Shown here: positions 16,201-26,735 of the stretch, piece after piece
Numbering within the stretch: the stretch's first letter is position 1
Layout of the letters: every line of letters begins with the position of its first letter
Assembly: GCF_001643375.1 (NCBI RefSeq)
Contig: NZ_LSHB01000004.1
Coordinates: 47,891-111,890, forward strand
Source: Chryseobacterium sp. FP211-J200
GTDB lineage: Bacteria; Bacteroidota; Bacteroidia; Flavobacteriales; Weeksellaceae
Direction of reading: 5' to 3'
DNA length: 64,000 nt
The notes under the pieces: generated by a model
Seen by the model: only the letters and a program-made list of their open reading frames with translations
What the model was told of the DNA's origin: nothing
Database searches by the model: none
Made by a program: the position numbers and the translations under genes

Positions 16201-17592
16201 TTAAAATTTTGAAGGTTTATTTTTTGATCTGAAATCTGAAATTAAAAATATGCTAATGGTAATCAACAGTAAAACAATCATGACTAAAGTTGCCATAAAA
16301 TATCCATCATCAAAATTAAAATAAATCCGCCCAACCAAACTCACCCCGAATCCGATAGAAATCTGCTGAATCGTCAAATAAACGCCGCTCGCAAGCGAAG
16401 TGACTGAGAACGGCAATTTTCTCATCGCATTGGTAAACATAGAAGGCAACACAATTCCGCACCCGATTCCGTAGAAGAATAGAACTGCAGATATTGCTTG
16501 TAAATTGATTGTCGTTGAATTGACAACATAAAGATGACCAGTAAGTCCTAAAATCATTACAACTAAGCCGAAAATAATAAATTTCTCCTGATATTTATTT
16601 AAAAATCTCACAGATAAAAGAGATGCCAGAACATAACCAATTCCCTGACAAGTAAACAATAATCCTGTGGTTGTGGAACTCAAATGATGATGTTCTTCAA
16701 AAAAAATGGCGTTGATGAAAAAATAAGAATCCTGAACCAAATAATAAGTCACCGCCGCCAAAAGTGCTACTTTAAAACTTGGATATAGAAAGGGTTTCAT
16801 ATTGATCAAAACCTCTTTTCCTTTTTTAAATTTCCTTTTCTGATTTAAAATAAAAATAATCAAGCCTGCAACAGAAAAAAGCAGCAACAGAATATTGTTT
16901 GTCTTCCAGCCTTCTTCGCCGCCGATGACAATTTCGTACATCAAAATAATCAGAAGGGTGATCAATATCATTTGTGGAAAGATCTGTATGGATTCTTTTG
17001 TTTTAATTTCAACTTCTTTCAGATATTTATTCGCCAAAATAATGACCAAAAGTGAAATCGGAATATTGATAAAGAAAACAAGTCGCCACGCATCAAAACT
17101 AAAATGAAGGTCGGGAATGATCCCTCCCAAAACCTGCCCTATAACCGAAGCGATTCCTGCAATCGCACCATAAATTCCTAGAGCTTTCACTCTTTCTTCT
17201 TCAACTGTAAATACATTGGATATCAAAGCAACACCTTGCGGAACCATAAAAGCCGCTGAAATACCCTGAAAAAGCCGACTTATATTCAATGCAGTTGCAG
17301 AAGTAGAGCTTCCGCAAAAAAATGAAAACAACATGAAACTGAACATTGAAATGATGAAGGTTTTCTTGTGTCCGTATCTGTTCCCTATTTTGCTTCCCGT
17401 AATCAAAAAAGCACCGTAACCGATGATGTAAAAAACAATAATAAACTGCGTTTCGGCTGTACTTGCATTAATGGAATTTCTAATAGACGGAATCGCAATA
17501 TTGACAATAAAAAGATCCAGAACACATAAAAAAATCGACATCGAAATGATAATTAAACTCAACCACTTGTTAAACTCTTGAAAATTTCTCAT
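16201..17592 (-). CDS. MFS drug efflux transporter, DHA2 (14-segment) type
   Basis: A 463-residue inner-membrane transporter with many hydrophobic segments. It shows the DHA2/EmrB-like motifs LDLFIVNIAIPSIRNS in the first segment, GSKIGNRYGHKKTFI (motif A), RLFQGISAAFMVPQGVAL (motif B) and GIYGAIAGIASVIGQVLGGII (motif C, antiporter type). It probably exports drugs or toxic metabolites using the proton gradient. It faces an HxlR regulator across 86 bases and is likely controlled by it. Its predicted -7 element is at 17624-17631. The substrate is unknown. Confidence 0.87.
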   Translation of the reverse strand: MRNFQEFNKWLSLIIISMSIFLCVLDLFIVNIAIPSIRNSINASTAETQFIIVFYIIGYGAFLITGSKIGNRYGHKKTFIISMFSFMLFSFFCGSSTSATALNISRLFQGISAAFMVPQGVALISNVFTVEEERVKALGIYGAIAGIASVIGQVLGGIIPDLHFSFDAWRLVFFINIPISLLVIILANKYLKEVEIKTKESIQIFPQMILITLLIILMYEIVIGGEEGWKTNNILLLLFSVAGLIIFILNQKRKFKKGKEVLINMKPFLYPSFKVALLAAVTYYLVQDSYFFINAIFFEEHHHLSSTTTGLLFTCQGIGYVLASLLSVRFLNKYQEKFIIFGLVVMILGLTGHLYVVNSTTINLQAISAVLFFYGIGCGIVLPSMFTNAMRKLPFSVTSLASGVYLTIQQISIGFGVSLVGRIYFNFDDGYFMATLVMIVLLLITISIFLISDFRSKNKPSKF

Positions 17593-17623
17593 TTTTATTG
17601 ATAATATTTTAACTTTACGACTT

Positions 17624-17631
17624 CAAAAGTA
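17624..17631 (-). promoter_or_regulatory. -7 element of the MFS gene (TACTTTTG) in the divergent HxlR/MFS intergenic region
   Basis: TACTTTTG on the minus strand lies 31 bases before the MFS start, with TTGAC about 20 bases further upstream as a -33 element. The 86-base region between the two divergent genes also has to hold the HxlR binding site. Confidence 0.45.
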
Positions 17632-17678
17632 ACAACATCAAAACCTGCAGTCAAGTAGGTGGAAAAGATAGACTCAGT

Positions 17679-18050
17679 ATGAATTTTAGTACTAATTCTG
17701 ATAATGAACTCGTTAGCTGCACGGAAAATTTTCTTTTTCTGGCAAATAATTGCTACGCAGAACATACTTTGAAGATGATCAACGGAAAATGGAAGATTTC
17801 TCTGATTAAAATCATCGGTAACGAATGTCCAAAAAGATTCGGAGTTCTGAAAAAAGAATTGGATAATCTAGCACAGGGAACCTTAAGTACGATTTTAAAA
17901 GAATTGGAAAATGACGGTCTTATTCTGAGAACGGCTTACGCTGAAATTCCCCCAAGAGTAGAATACAAATTAACTGAAAAAGGCATTGCCTTTTTACCAA
18001 TTATACAATCAATGGAAGACTGGTGGCTAGCTTTTCCTGAAAACAAATAA
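17679..18050 (+). CDS. HxlR-family winged-helix transcriptional regulator
   Basis: A 123-residue HTH protein with the HxlR core: a Cys (NNCYAEHTLKMINGKWK), LIKIIGNECPKRFGVLKKEL, then the recognition helix region AQGTLSTILKELENDGLI and the wing YAEIPPRVEYKLTEKG. HxlR proteins are dimers that often sense electrophiles or oxidants through such a Cys and control a neighbouring oxidoreductase or efflux gene. The divergent MFS gene is the obvious target. The M1 peptidase gene begins only 11 bases downstream and might be co-transcribed, though functionally unrelated. Confidence 0.9.
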   Translation: MNFSTNSDNELVSCTENFLFLANNCYAEHTLKMINGKWKISLIKIIGNECPKRFGVLKKELDNLAQGTLSTILKELENDGLILRTAYAEIPPRVEYKLTEKGIAFLPIIQSMEDWWLAFPENK

Positions 18051-18061
18051 AATTATTAATT

Positions 18062-20449
18062 ATGAAATTTAAAATTGCTGTACTTTCAGTTCTAATTTCA
18101 ATTGGTGCGTCGGCACAAAATATCCAGAACAATCCAGGGAGCAATCACGGGAACAAATTTGAACAGCTGGGAACAATCCTTCCAACGCCAAATACCTACA
18201 GGACAGCTTCTGGAGCGCCAGGGAATCAGTATTGGCAGCAACGTGCGGATTATGATATTTCCGCCTATTTGGACGAAGACAAAAGAAATCTGAAAGGTTC
18301 TGAAACGATTACTTACTACAATAATTCGCCTGATAACTTAGAATATCTCTGGCTTCAGCTGGATGAGAATCAGCAATCTTCTGTAAAAAATGCAGATTAT
18401 CCGGCTTCATCCACATTGCCAAAAGGAGCAAACATTGATAAATTAAAAACTTCCGAACTTCCTATTAAAGATGATGGTTACGGTGTAAATCTCGAAAAAG
18501 TGACGGACGCCAACGGTTCTCCTATAAAATACGTCGTGAACAAAACGATGATGAGAATCGATCTTCCGAAACTATTGAAAGCTGGAGAGAAATTCACTTT
18601 CAAGGTGGACTGGAACTACAACATCCCGAACCGAATGGAAAAAGGCGGTCGCGGCGGTTACGAAAACTTCCCAGAAGACGGCAACGACCTTTACACCATG
18701 ACACAATGGTATCCAAGAATGTGCGTTTACAGTGATTTCCACGGCTGGCAAAATCACCAGTTTACAGGTCGTGGAGAATTTGCTTTGGTCTTTGGAAACT
18801 TCAAAGTTGCAATGAACGTTCCTGCGGATCACATCATTGGTGGTACGGGAGAATGTAAAAATTACAGTGAGGTTTTGACTTCGGCTCAATTAGCAAGGTA
18901 TAAGCAAGCTGAAAACGCAAATGAACCTGTTGAAATCGTAACACTTGATGAAGCTAAAAAAGCAGAGAAAAATAAATCTAAGGAAAGAAAAACCTGGAAA
19001 TTCGAAGCGGAAAATGTCAGAGATTTTGCTTGGGGTTCTTCTCGTAAGTTCGTTTGGGACGGAATGCGCGTGACGATTCCTGAAAACAACAACAAAGTGA
19101 TGGCAATGAGTTTTTACGGAAAAGAAGCGTATGGACTTTACAGAAAATTTTCTACAAAAGCTGTGGCTCACACCATCAAAACTTATTCTGAATTCACAAT
19201 TCCTTATCCATATCCTGTTGCGCAGTCTGTAGAAGCCTCCAACGGAATGGAATATCCGATGATCTGTTTCAATTATGGACGAACTGAAAAAGACGGCACT
19301 TATTCCGAAGCCATCAAAAACGGAATGTTGGGCGTGATCATCCACGAGGTTGGACACAATTTTTTCCCAATGATCATCAACTCAGACGAAAGACAATGGT
19401 CTTGGATGGATGAAGGTTTGAACACCTTTGTAGAATATTTGACAGAAGAAAAATGGGATAATAAATTCCCTTCCAAACGTGGACCAGCTTGGACCATCGT
19501 AGATTATATGAAACTTCCGAAAGACGAATTGGAACCCATTATGACCAACTCGGAAAACATCGCGAGATTCGGACCAAACGCTTACTCCAAACCAGCGACT
19601 GGATTGAATATTCTTCGTGAAACGATTATGGGAAGAGAACTTTTCGATAAAGCTTTCAAAACGTATGCGCAAAGATGGGCGTTCCGTCATCCGGAACCTG
19701 CTGACCTTTTCCGAACGATGGAAGATGCGAGCGGCGAAGATTTGGATTGGTTTTGGAGAGGTTGGTTTTACAGCACTGATCCTGTAGATATTGCTATTGA
19801 CAAAGTGACTGTTGCTCTTCCTGTTTTTGATGTTACTCCAACAAAAGCATTAGAAATTAAATATAAAGTCGACGCGCCACTTCAAAATGAATTTGAAGAC
19901 ATTTCAAAAGTCAAAAACAGAGAAGATAAAAACATCAAGTTTTATGTCGATGGCGACAAAGACGTTCAGGATTTCTATTACAGATATGATAGAGGACAAG
20001 AGAAAATTGATGCTTCAAAAGAATTTATCTTAAAAACTGAAACGCCGCAATCATTATCAAATGAAGAAAAAACGAATGGTGTTAATAAAAATATTACCGC
20101 TTATCAAATCGATTTTACAAATAAAGGAGGTTTGGTAATGCCAATTATTTTGGAATTCACTTTTGAAGATGGAACAAAACTTAATGATAAAATCAATGTT
20201 CAAATCTGGAGATCTAATGAGCAGAAGGTTTCTAAGACTTACTATTTCGGGAAGAAAATAAAATCCATCCAATTGGATCCAATGAAAGAAACCGCTGATA
20301 TTGACACTTCCAACAATTATTGGGCAGCAACTTCGTCAACAGAGGCGCCTTCGAAATTCCAAGTTTTCAAACAGTCTCAAAGAGAAACTGCTAGAGGTGG
20401 CGCAAGTGGAAAAGTGAATCCGATGCAGGCTGCTGGAAAGAAAAATTAA
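18062..20449 (+). CDS. Secreted M1-family metallopeptidase
   Basis: A 795-residue protein with a signal peptide (MKFKIAVLSVLISIGASAQ). A beta-rich N-terminal domain is followed by the gluzincin active site HEVGHNFFPM around residue 428, with the third zinc ligand Glu 18 residues later in MDEGLNTFVEYL (the HExxH-X18-E pattern of M1). The family's aminopeptidase substrate motif G-x-M-E-N appears as SNGMEYPM. It likely acts in the periplasm or outside the cell on peptides. The C-terminus is basic and Gln/Lys rich without a clear sorting domain. It lies 11 bases after the HxlR gene and ends at a strong terminator. Confidence 0.92.
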   Translation: MKFKIAVLSVLISIGASAQNIQNNPGSNHGNKFEQLGTILPTPNTYRTASGAPGNQYWQQRADYDISAYLDEDKRNLKGSETITYYNNSPDNLEYLWLQLDENQQSSVKNADYPASSTLPKGANIDKLKTSELPIKDDGYGVNLEKVTDANGSPIKYVVNKTMMRIDLPKLLKAGEKFTFKVDWNYNIPNRMEKGGRGGYENFPEDGNDLYTMTQWYPRMCVYSDFHGWQNHQFTGRGEFALVFGNFKVAMNVPADHIIGGTGECKNYSEVLTSAQLARYKQAENANEPVEIVTLDEAKKAEKNKSKERKTWKFEAENVRDFAWGSSRKFVWDGMRVTIPENNNKVMAMSFYGKEAYGLYRKFSTKAVAHTIKTYSEFTIPYPYPVAQSVEASNGMEYPMICFNYGRTEKDGTYSEAIKNGMLGVIIHEVGHNFFPMIINSDERQWSWMDEGLNTFVEYLTEEKWDNKFPSKRGPAWTIVDYMKLPKDELEPIMTNSENIARFGPNAYSKPATGLNILRETIMGRELFDKAFKTYAQRWAFRHPEPADLFRTMEDASGEDLDWFWRGWFYSTDPVDIAIDKVTVALPVFDVTPTKALEIKYKVDAPLQNEFEDISKVKNREDKNIKFYVDGDKDVQDFYYRYDRGQEKIDASKEFILKTETPQSLSNEEKTNGVNKNITAYQIDFTNKGGLVMPIILEFTFEDGTKLNDKINVQIWRSNEQKVSKTYYFGKKIKSIQLDPMKETADIDTSNNYWAATSSTEAPSKFQVFKQSQRETARGGASGKVNPMQAAGKKN

Positions 20450-20465
20450 TTTTTTAAAACTTAAA

Positions 20466-20498
20466 AAAAGTCATTCATAACGAATGACTTTTTTTTTC
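20466..20498 (+). terminator. Intrinsic terminator after the M1 peptidase gene
   Basis: An AAAAGTCATTC / GAATGACTTTT stem with a 5-base loop and a run of T. Confidence 0.85.
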
Positions 20499-20540
20499 TG
20501 CCAAAATTTCAGTCTCAAAATAAAAATCTGCCAAATCGAA

Positions 20541-20568
20541 CAATCAACCATCAACAATCAACCATCAA
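20541..20568 (+). repeat. Tandem 14-bp direct repeat upstream of groES
   Basis: CAATCAACCATCAA occurs twice without a gap, about 60 bases before the groES start. Similar 'TCAATCAT' strings occur before the cysteine synthase gene (37460-37512). The role is unknown. Confidence 0.7.
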
Positions 20569-20631
20569 CAAAGTTGGCACATTGTTGGAGATGTAGGAAT
20601 GAGAATAAATATTAAAAAATCAAATATAATT

Positions 20632-20910
20632 ATGTCAGTAAATTTCAAACCATTAGCGGACAGAGTTTTGGTAGAACCAACACCTGCAGAAACTAAAACA
20701 GCATCAGGAATCATCATCCCAGACACTGCAAAAGAAAAACCTCAAGAAGGAACAGTTGTAGCAGTTGGTCCAGGTAAAGTAGATGAGCCAACCACTGTAA
20801 AAGTTGGTGACAAAGTGCTTTATGGAAAATATTCAGGAACAGAACTTAAGTTTGAAGGGAAAGATTATCTTATCGTGAAAGAGGGCGATCTTTTAGGAAT
20901 TATTGGGTAA
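20632..20910 (+). CDS. groES: Co-chaperonin GroES
   Basis: A 92-residue Cpn10 of normal size. [13 protein letters not shown] at the start, the mobile loop [43 protein letters not shown] and [15 protein letters not shown] at the end match the family throughout. It caps the GroEL cage during ATP-driven folding. The start is set at MSVNFKPL; an in-frame ATG 33 bases upstream adds a non-conserved lysine/isoleucine-rich extension and is unlikely. groEL follows after 104 bases without a terminator. A CIRCE element is not visible. Confidence 0.97.
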   Translation: MSVNFKPLADRVLVEPTPAETKTASGIIIPDTAKEKPQEGTVVAVGPGKVDEPTTVKVGDKVLYGKYSGTELKFEGKDYLIVKEGDLLGIIG

Positions 20911-20981
20911 CAAATTTGTAAAAAAAGTAAAAGCTACTCACGTAAAATGATTTAAGTTTTCGTGAATGCAAAATTCATTAA

Positions 20982-22637
<1,656 letters not shown>

Positions 22638-22662
22638 TCTTGAAGCTATATAAATAAACATT

Positions 22663-22696
22663 AAACCGTTCAGATTTTTCTAAGCGGTTTTTTTGT
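22663..22696 (+). terminator. Terminator of groESL
   Basis: An AAACCG/CGGTTT stem extended by weaker pairs around a T-rich loop, followed by a T run. Confidence 0.7.
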
Positions 22697-22791
22697 GGAT
22701 TTTATTTGAAATTAAATTTAATGTCAAATTATTCGAAAATTTTAAATGGTTTTTTTATTTTTATTAAAAATTAATAACTAACTGAAATTCC

Positions 22792-24837
22792 ATGTTGATT
22801 CAAGCTTCAAATGACTTCCGAAAGAAAGGTCAAGCCGCCATTTTTTCTATCATCCTTTTCATCATTGTTTATATCTTACTTTTCATCTCAGCCATTGCCT
22901 TGACGGTCGCCTGCGTGACTGGAGGAATTATGATGATTGCCGCAAAGCCAATGTTTTTCACATTGATGATCGGACTTGGACTAGCGAGTTTCGGATTGTT
23001 GATCTTTTATTTTTTAATTAAATTTCTTTTCAAAAAACACATCAACGACAGAAGTTTTCTCACCGAAATAACACAAAGAGACGAACCTGAACTTTTTGCC
23101 ATGATCAGCGAGATCGTGAAAGAAACCGGAACAGATTTTCCGAAAAAAGTTTACCTGAGTTATGATGTCAATGCAAGTGTTTTTTACGATTCCACTTTTT
23201 GGAGCATGTTTTTACCGATCAAGAAAAACCTCACCATCGGAATTGGACTTGTCAATGCTTGTACAAAACAGGAACTGAAGGCAATTATCGCCCACGAATT
23301 CGGTCATTTTTCCCAAAGATCGATGAAGGTGGGAAGCTATGTTTATAACGTGAATCAAATCATTTTTAATTTAGTGAATGACGATGAATCCTACAGAAAT
23401 ACGATTCAAAATTGGGCAAATGCGAGTGGCTATTTTGCAATTTTTGCTGAGTTGGCGCTGAAATTCACCCAGGGAATCCAATGGGTCCTGGCCAAGATGT
23501 ATTCTTTTGTCAATATCAGACATATGGCACTTTCCAGAGAGATGGAATTCCACGCCGATGAGGTCGCTGCAAATATCGCTGGATCGTTGGCTTTGGAAGA
23601 ATCTCTTCTGAGAATGGACCTGGCGGACAATTCCTATAATAACGTCATCAATTTTTACGAGAGCAAGATCAAGGATAGCAAAGCCAGCAAAAACATTTAC
23701 AAAGAACAAGCTTTCGTCATGGGATTTTTGGCAAAGGAAAGCGAGTTGGAAATGAAACATGATCTTCCGGTGGTAAAACTTGAGGAAGCAGGGATTTTCA
23801 ACAAATCGAAACTGAATATAGAAAACCAATGGGCATCGCATCCATCCACAGAAGACCGCGTAGCCAGACTTAGAAGACTGAATATCCAAAAAGAATCTGA
23901 TAACAGGACGGCAAGGTCATTATTCAAAAATTTTGAACAAACGGAAGAGAAGTTGACCCAAAAACTGTTCTCAAATGTCCAATATGAAAGTGAAAGATCG
24001 AATCTGGAATTTGATCACTTCAAAGAAGAATTCGAAACCACTTACAACAAAGACACCTTTGACAAGATCTTTAATAATTATTATGACAACAAAAGTCCGG
24101 ACCGTTTTGATCTGGAAACATCAATTCCTTCTGATGAAAATTTAAGTTTCGACGAGCTTTTTGGCAAAGACAAAGTGGAGATCGCATACAATCTGATAGC
24201 CTTGGAAAACGACAAAAATACAATTGAGTCCATTTCCAAGAAGGAATTAAAGATAAAAACCTTCGACTACGACGGCACGAAATATAAAGCTTCTGAAGCT
24301 AAAAACCTGATCCCGAAGTTAGAAAATGAGATCAGATCTTTGAAGGAAGAAGTCACCGCAAATGACATCAATATCTATCATTATTTCTTGAGAAAAGCGA
24401 AGGAACAGAATAGGGAATATGAGTTTCGAACTTATTACTCTGATTTCGTCAATTACGAAGCATCTTATGAAGAACAATTCAAGTTATATCTGGAGTTGAA
24501 TGACGCATACGCTTTTGTGAGTGTGACGACACCTTTTGAACAGATCAAAAAGAACTTCAGAAAACACATTCCACTCGAATCAAAACTAAAAGATGAACTA
24601 AAAAACATCCTCACAAATCCTTTATTGGAAAGTGATATCACTGAGGAGGCCTGCAAAGATCTGCAATACTACGTGGACAACCAGTTGATCTATTTTAATA
24701 ACAACGAATATTTTAATGATGATCTACAACATCTATTTTTCGCGATCAATAGTTACCAATATTACACTGCGAGAAATTATTTTCTTTTGAAGAAAAGACT
24801 TTTGGATCAAATGTCGATCTTGGAAAAAAATGTTTGA
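22792..24837 (+). CDS. M48-family membrane metallopeptidase, large form
   Basis: A 681-residue protein. Two strong hydrophobic segments (about 20-50 and 60-85) anchor it in the membrane. The zinc motif is IIAHEFGHFSQRSMKVG (HExxH near residue 168), and the third ligand is likely in MEFHADEVAANIAGS, the ExxxD motif of HtpX/Ste24-type peptidases. After WASHPSTEDRVARLRRL, the conserved end of the catalytic domain, come another 300 residues, mostly helical and charged, of unknown role. It is much longer than HtpX (about 290). It may take part in membrane-protein quality control. It sits after groESL but beyond a terminator. Confidence 0.88.
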   Translation: MLIQASNDFRKKGQAAIFSIILFIIVYILLFISAIALTVACVTGGIMMIAAKPMFFTLMIGLGLASFGLLIFYFLIKFLFKKHINDRSFLTEITQRDEPELFAMISEIVKETGTDFPKKVYLSYDVNASVFYDSTFWSMFLPIKKNLTIGIGLVNACTKQELKAIIAHEFGHFSQRSMKVGSYVYNVNQIIFNLVNDDESYRNTIQNWANASGYFAIFAELALKFTQGIQWVLAKMYSFVNIRHMALSREMEFHADEVAANIAGSLALEESLLRMDLADNSYNNVINFYESKIKDSKASKNIYKEQAFVMGFLAKESELEMKHDLPVVKLEEAGIFNKSKLNIENQWASHPSTEDRVARLRRLNIQKESDNRTARSLFKNFEQTEEKLTQKLFSNVQYESERSNLEFDHFKEEFETTYNKDTFDKIFNNYYDNKSPDRFDLETSIPSDENLSFDELFGKDKVEIAYNLIALENDKNTIESISKKELKIKTFDYDGTKYKASEAKNLIPKLENEIRSLKEEVTANDINIYHYFLRKAKEQNREYEFRTYYSDFVNYEASYEEQFKLYLELNDAYAFVSVTTPFEQIKKNFRKHIPLESKLKDELKNILTNPLLESDITEEACKDLQYYVDNQLIYFNNNEYFNDDLQHLFFAINSYQYYTARNYFLLKKRLLDQMSILEKNV

Positions 24838-24927
24838 TGCTGGTTTTCAAATATTGGCCTGCAGATCTTCTGTGCGGTTTTTTTATAATTCATTTTAAAT
24901 CTTTAAATTTAGAAAAACAAAAATACC

Positions 24928-25425
24928 ATGATTTTAGACCTTTTATTACAAAGTTTTAGTCATTATTCATTTTCAGATTTTTATATGATAGATTCTTTCC
25001 GGAACGATGATGATTTTTTAGTATGGCTTCTATTAATGGGTGCTTTGTTTTTTCTTTTGGCACTTATTGTGGGGACGGCTCTGGTGATCATTTTTTTTCT
25101 TATTCTGTTTTTCCTTGCTACTGGCGGTATTCTGTCGGCCTCTGTTTTGGTCGGTGTGCAACAAAGGTCTGTGAGCAAAGGTTTTAAGACCTTGTTTCTA
25201 TCCATTTCTATTTTAGGAAGCACTATTATTTCCCTGATATTCTTTTTGATCGTGAACTCGATGAAGGATTGGTGGGAAAACAATATTGCGATCTTTGCAG
25301 GGATCCTTTGCGGTGTGCTTTCGGGTTGGCTTTTGGGGCTTCTGATCTTCGAAGCGACCAAAAAACTAGCGATTTTGATTAAGGACAAATATGAACAGCG
25401 AGCAAATTCCAAAACCATCAGATAA
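24928..25425 (+). CDS. Small integral membrane protein, unknown function
   Basis: A 165-residue protein with about four hydrophobic segments (LLLMGALFFLLALIVGTALV, FFLILFFLATGGILSASVLV, a third near 90-112 and a fourth near 120-140) and a short basic tail ending in KTIR. I do not recognise a named family. It stands alone between the M48 peptidase and a lipoprotein gene, with ordinary codon use. Confidence 0.7.
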   Translation: MILDLLLQSFSHYSFSDFYMIDSFRNDDDFLVWLLLMGALFFLLALIVGTALVIIFFLILFFLATGGILSASVLVGVQQRSVSKGFKTLFLSISILGSTIISLIFFLIVNSMKDWWENNIAIFAGILCGVLSGWLLGLLIFEATKKLAILIKDKYEQRANSKTIR

Positions 25426-25539
25426 CAAAGATTCTTTACTTTAAAAAATTTCTGAAGTTCACGTTCGCTGATTGTTTTGGATCAAATATTGCATAGAAAT
25501 AAAACAATCATGTGACCTCGTAAAAAATATATTAATACT

Positions 25540-26079
25540 ATGGCTGTCAAGATTTTACAAATCATTTTAATGACAAATATACTGATAGGTTGTGAGAAAA
25601 ATGCTGGCGGAAAGCAGACAGAGGTAGAGAATTCTAAACAACTGAAAGAGGAGGCCATTAAGGAATTTGTAAGTCAACTGAAGCCAAAAGATACGCTTTT
25701 TATTGTCACCTCAAGAATGTTGGGTGTCTGCGGCAATGATGAAAGGTATGATGGTAATACAACAGTGCAAGAAAAACTTGAAGAGAAGAAGTACATCCGG
25801 GATAATCCGTATTATGTGGATGTTCAGAAAGATTTTTTGGAGAAATATGATATTGGCAAGTCGGTCGTCATCACGGGAAGCGCTTTTGATAATGAATTCT
25901 CGTCAAATCTTATCACTTTTAACAACGACTCTTTGAAAGTGAAAAAAAACGTTTACGACATTCAATTTTCAGACGTTAGGAAAGATACAGTTACCGTTTC
26001 AGGTTTCGATTTTATCAATAATAAAAATGCTTTGCAATTCAAAATGGTGTTGCGAAATTCACGTTGGAAAGTATTGTGA
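25540..26079 (+). CDS. Lipoprotein, unknown function
   Basis: A 179-residue protein with a lipoprotein signal; the lipobox is NILIGC with Cys at about residue 18, followed by a Lys/Glu-rich linker. The mature part is charged and beta-rich (FIVTSRMLGVCGND, SVVITGSAFDN, VTVSGFDFINN). No named domain is recognised. It is convergent with dgkA and has no close partner. Confidence 0.65.
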   Translation: MAVKILQIILMTNILIGCEKNAGGKQTEVENSKQLKEEAIKEFVSQLKPKDTLFIVTSRMLGVCGNDERYDGNTTVQEKLEEKKYIRDNPYYVDVQKDFLEKYDIGKSVVITGSAFDNEFSSNLITFNNDSLKVKKNVYDIQFSDVRKDTVTVSGFDFINNKNALQFKMVLRNSRWKVL

Positions 26080-26110
26080 GAAACGTAATTGTTTCTAAGT
26101 AAAAAGATTA

Positions 26111-26476
26111 TCAATAAACAAATAATTTAAAATAAGGCCAGTAAACCAAAATTCCAACCACAATTGCAGCGATTGTCGCCAGTAAAACCGCTCCGCCAGC
26201 CAAATCCTTAATAATTCCAATTCTTGTATCAAATTCGGGTTGGATGTAATCACATATCTTTTCAACGCAAGTATTCAAAGCTTCCGTCACCAAGACGAAG
26301 AACGAAACCAGAATGATCAACGCACTTTCAAAATTTGAAAGTCCCAAATAGACAATCAAAAAAAGATTAATGATCAATCCCAAAATATGGATCTGGAAGT
26401 TTCGTTCGTTCCTTAAGATCCACAAAATTCCACGGATCGTGAACTGAACGCTTTTATGAAATGGCGGTTTTTTCAT
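26111..26476 (-). CDS. Diacylglycerol kinase family protein (DgkA type)
   Basis: A 121-residue inner-membrane protein with three hydrophobic helices. Motifs include FTIRGILWILRNERNFQIH near the N-terminus and the active-site stretch VLVTEALNTCVEKICDYIQPEFDTRIGIIKDLAGGAVLL, which holds the catalytic Glu and Asp residues of the DgkA family. In Bacteroidota and Gram-positive bacteria such proteins often phosphorylate undecaprenol rather than diacylglycerol, so the lipid acceptor is open. It is a single gene. Confidence 0.9.
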   Translation of the reverse strand: MKKPPFHKSVQFTIRGILWILRNERNFQIHILGLIINLFLIVYLGLSNFESALIILVSFFVLVTEALNTCVEKICDYIQPEFDTRIGIIKDLAGGAVLLATIAAIVVGILVYWPYFKLFVY

Positions 26477-26704
26477 CTTGATTTTTATAATTAAATGATG
26501 GTGTTTTTAAATCTTTGATGAGTTTTACGTCTTTGTGAACCTTTAAAAATATCTTCAATAATTTCAAAAAAATCTTGGTGGACTTTGCGTTCAAAAGAAT
26601 CATCATTAATAAACTTTGACAAAGTTATCCAAACTTATTTTACTCCAAATGAATAATTGTTAATAACTAAATAAATACAGCTTTTAAAATCACATCAAAT
26701 TCAT
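26477..26704. other. Intergenic region between dgkA and dnaN with a coding-like decayed stretch
   Basis: About 230 AT-rich bases. The part at about 26500-26610 contains phrases such as CTTTGTGAACCTTT and GGTGGACTTTGCGTTC that recall a dispersed intergenic sequence of flavobacterial genomes. Only one weak DnaA-box-like GTTATCCAAA is present, so it is not a replication origin. Confidence 0.4.
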
Positions 26705-26712
26705 TATCTTTG
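26705..26712 (+). promoter_or_regulatory. -7 element for dnaN (TATCTTTG)
   Basis: TATCTTTG fits TAnnTTTG and lies 23 bases before the ATG. Confidence 0.5.
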
Positions 26713-26735
26713 TAGAATTGAAATAAATACAGTTT

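Noticed and set aside
20574..20600. TTGGCAC-like sequence before groES as a sigma-54 or CIRCE site
   Set aside because: The -12 half (TTGC) is not at the right distance and no inverted repeat like CIRCE is present, so I could not support either.
26477..26735. Replication origin near dnaN
   Set aside because: Only one degenerate DnaA-box-like sequence, no cluster, and dnaA is absent.
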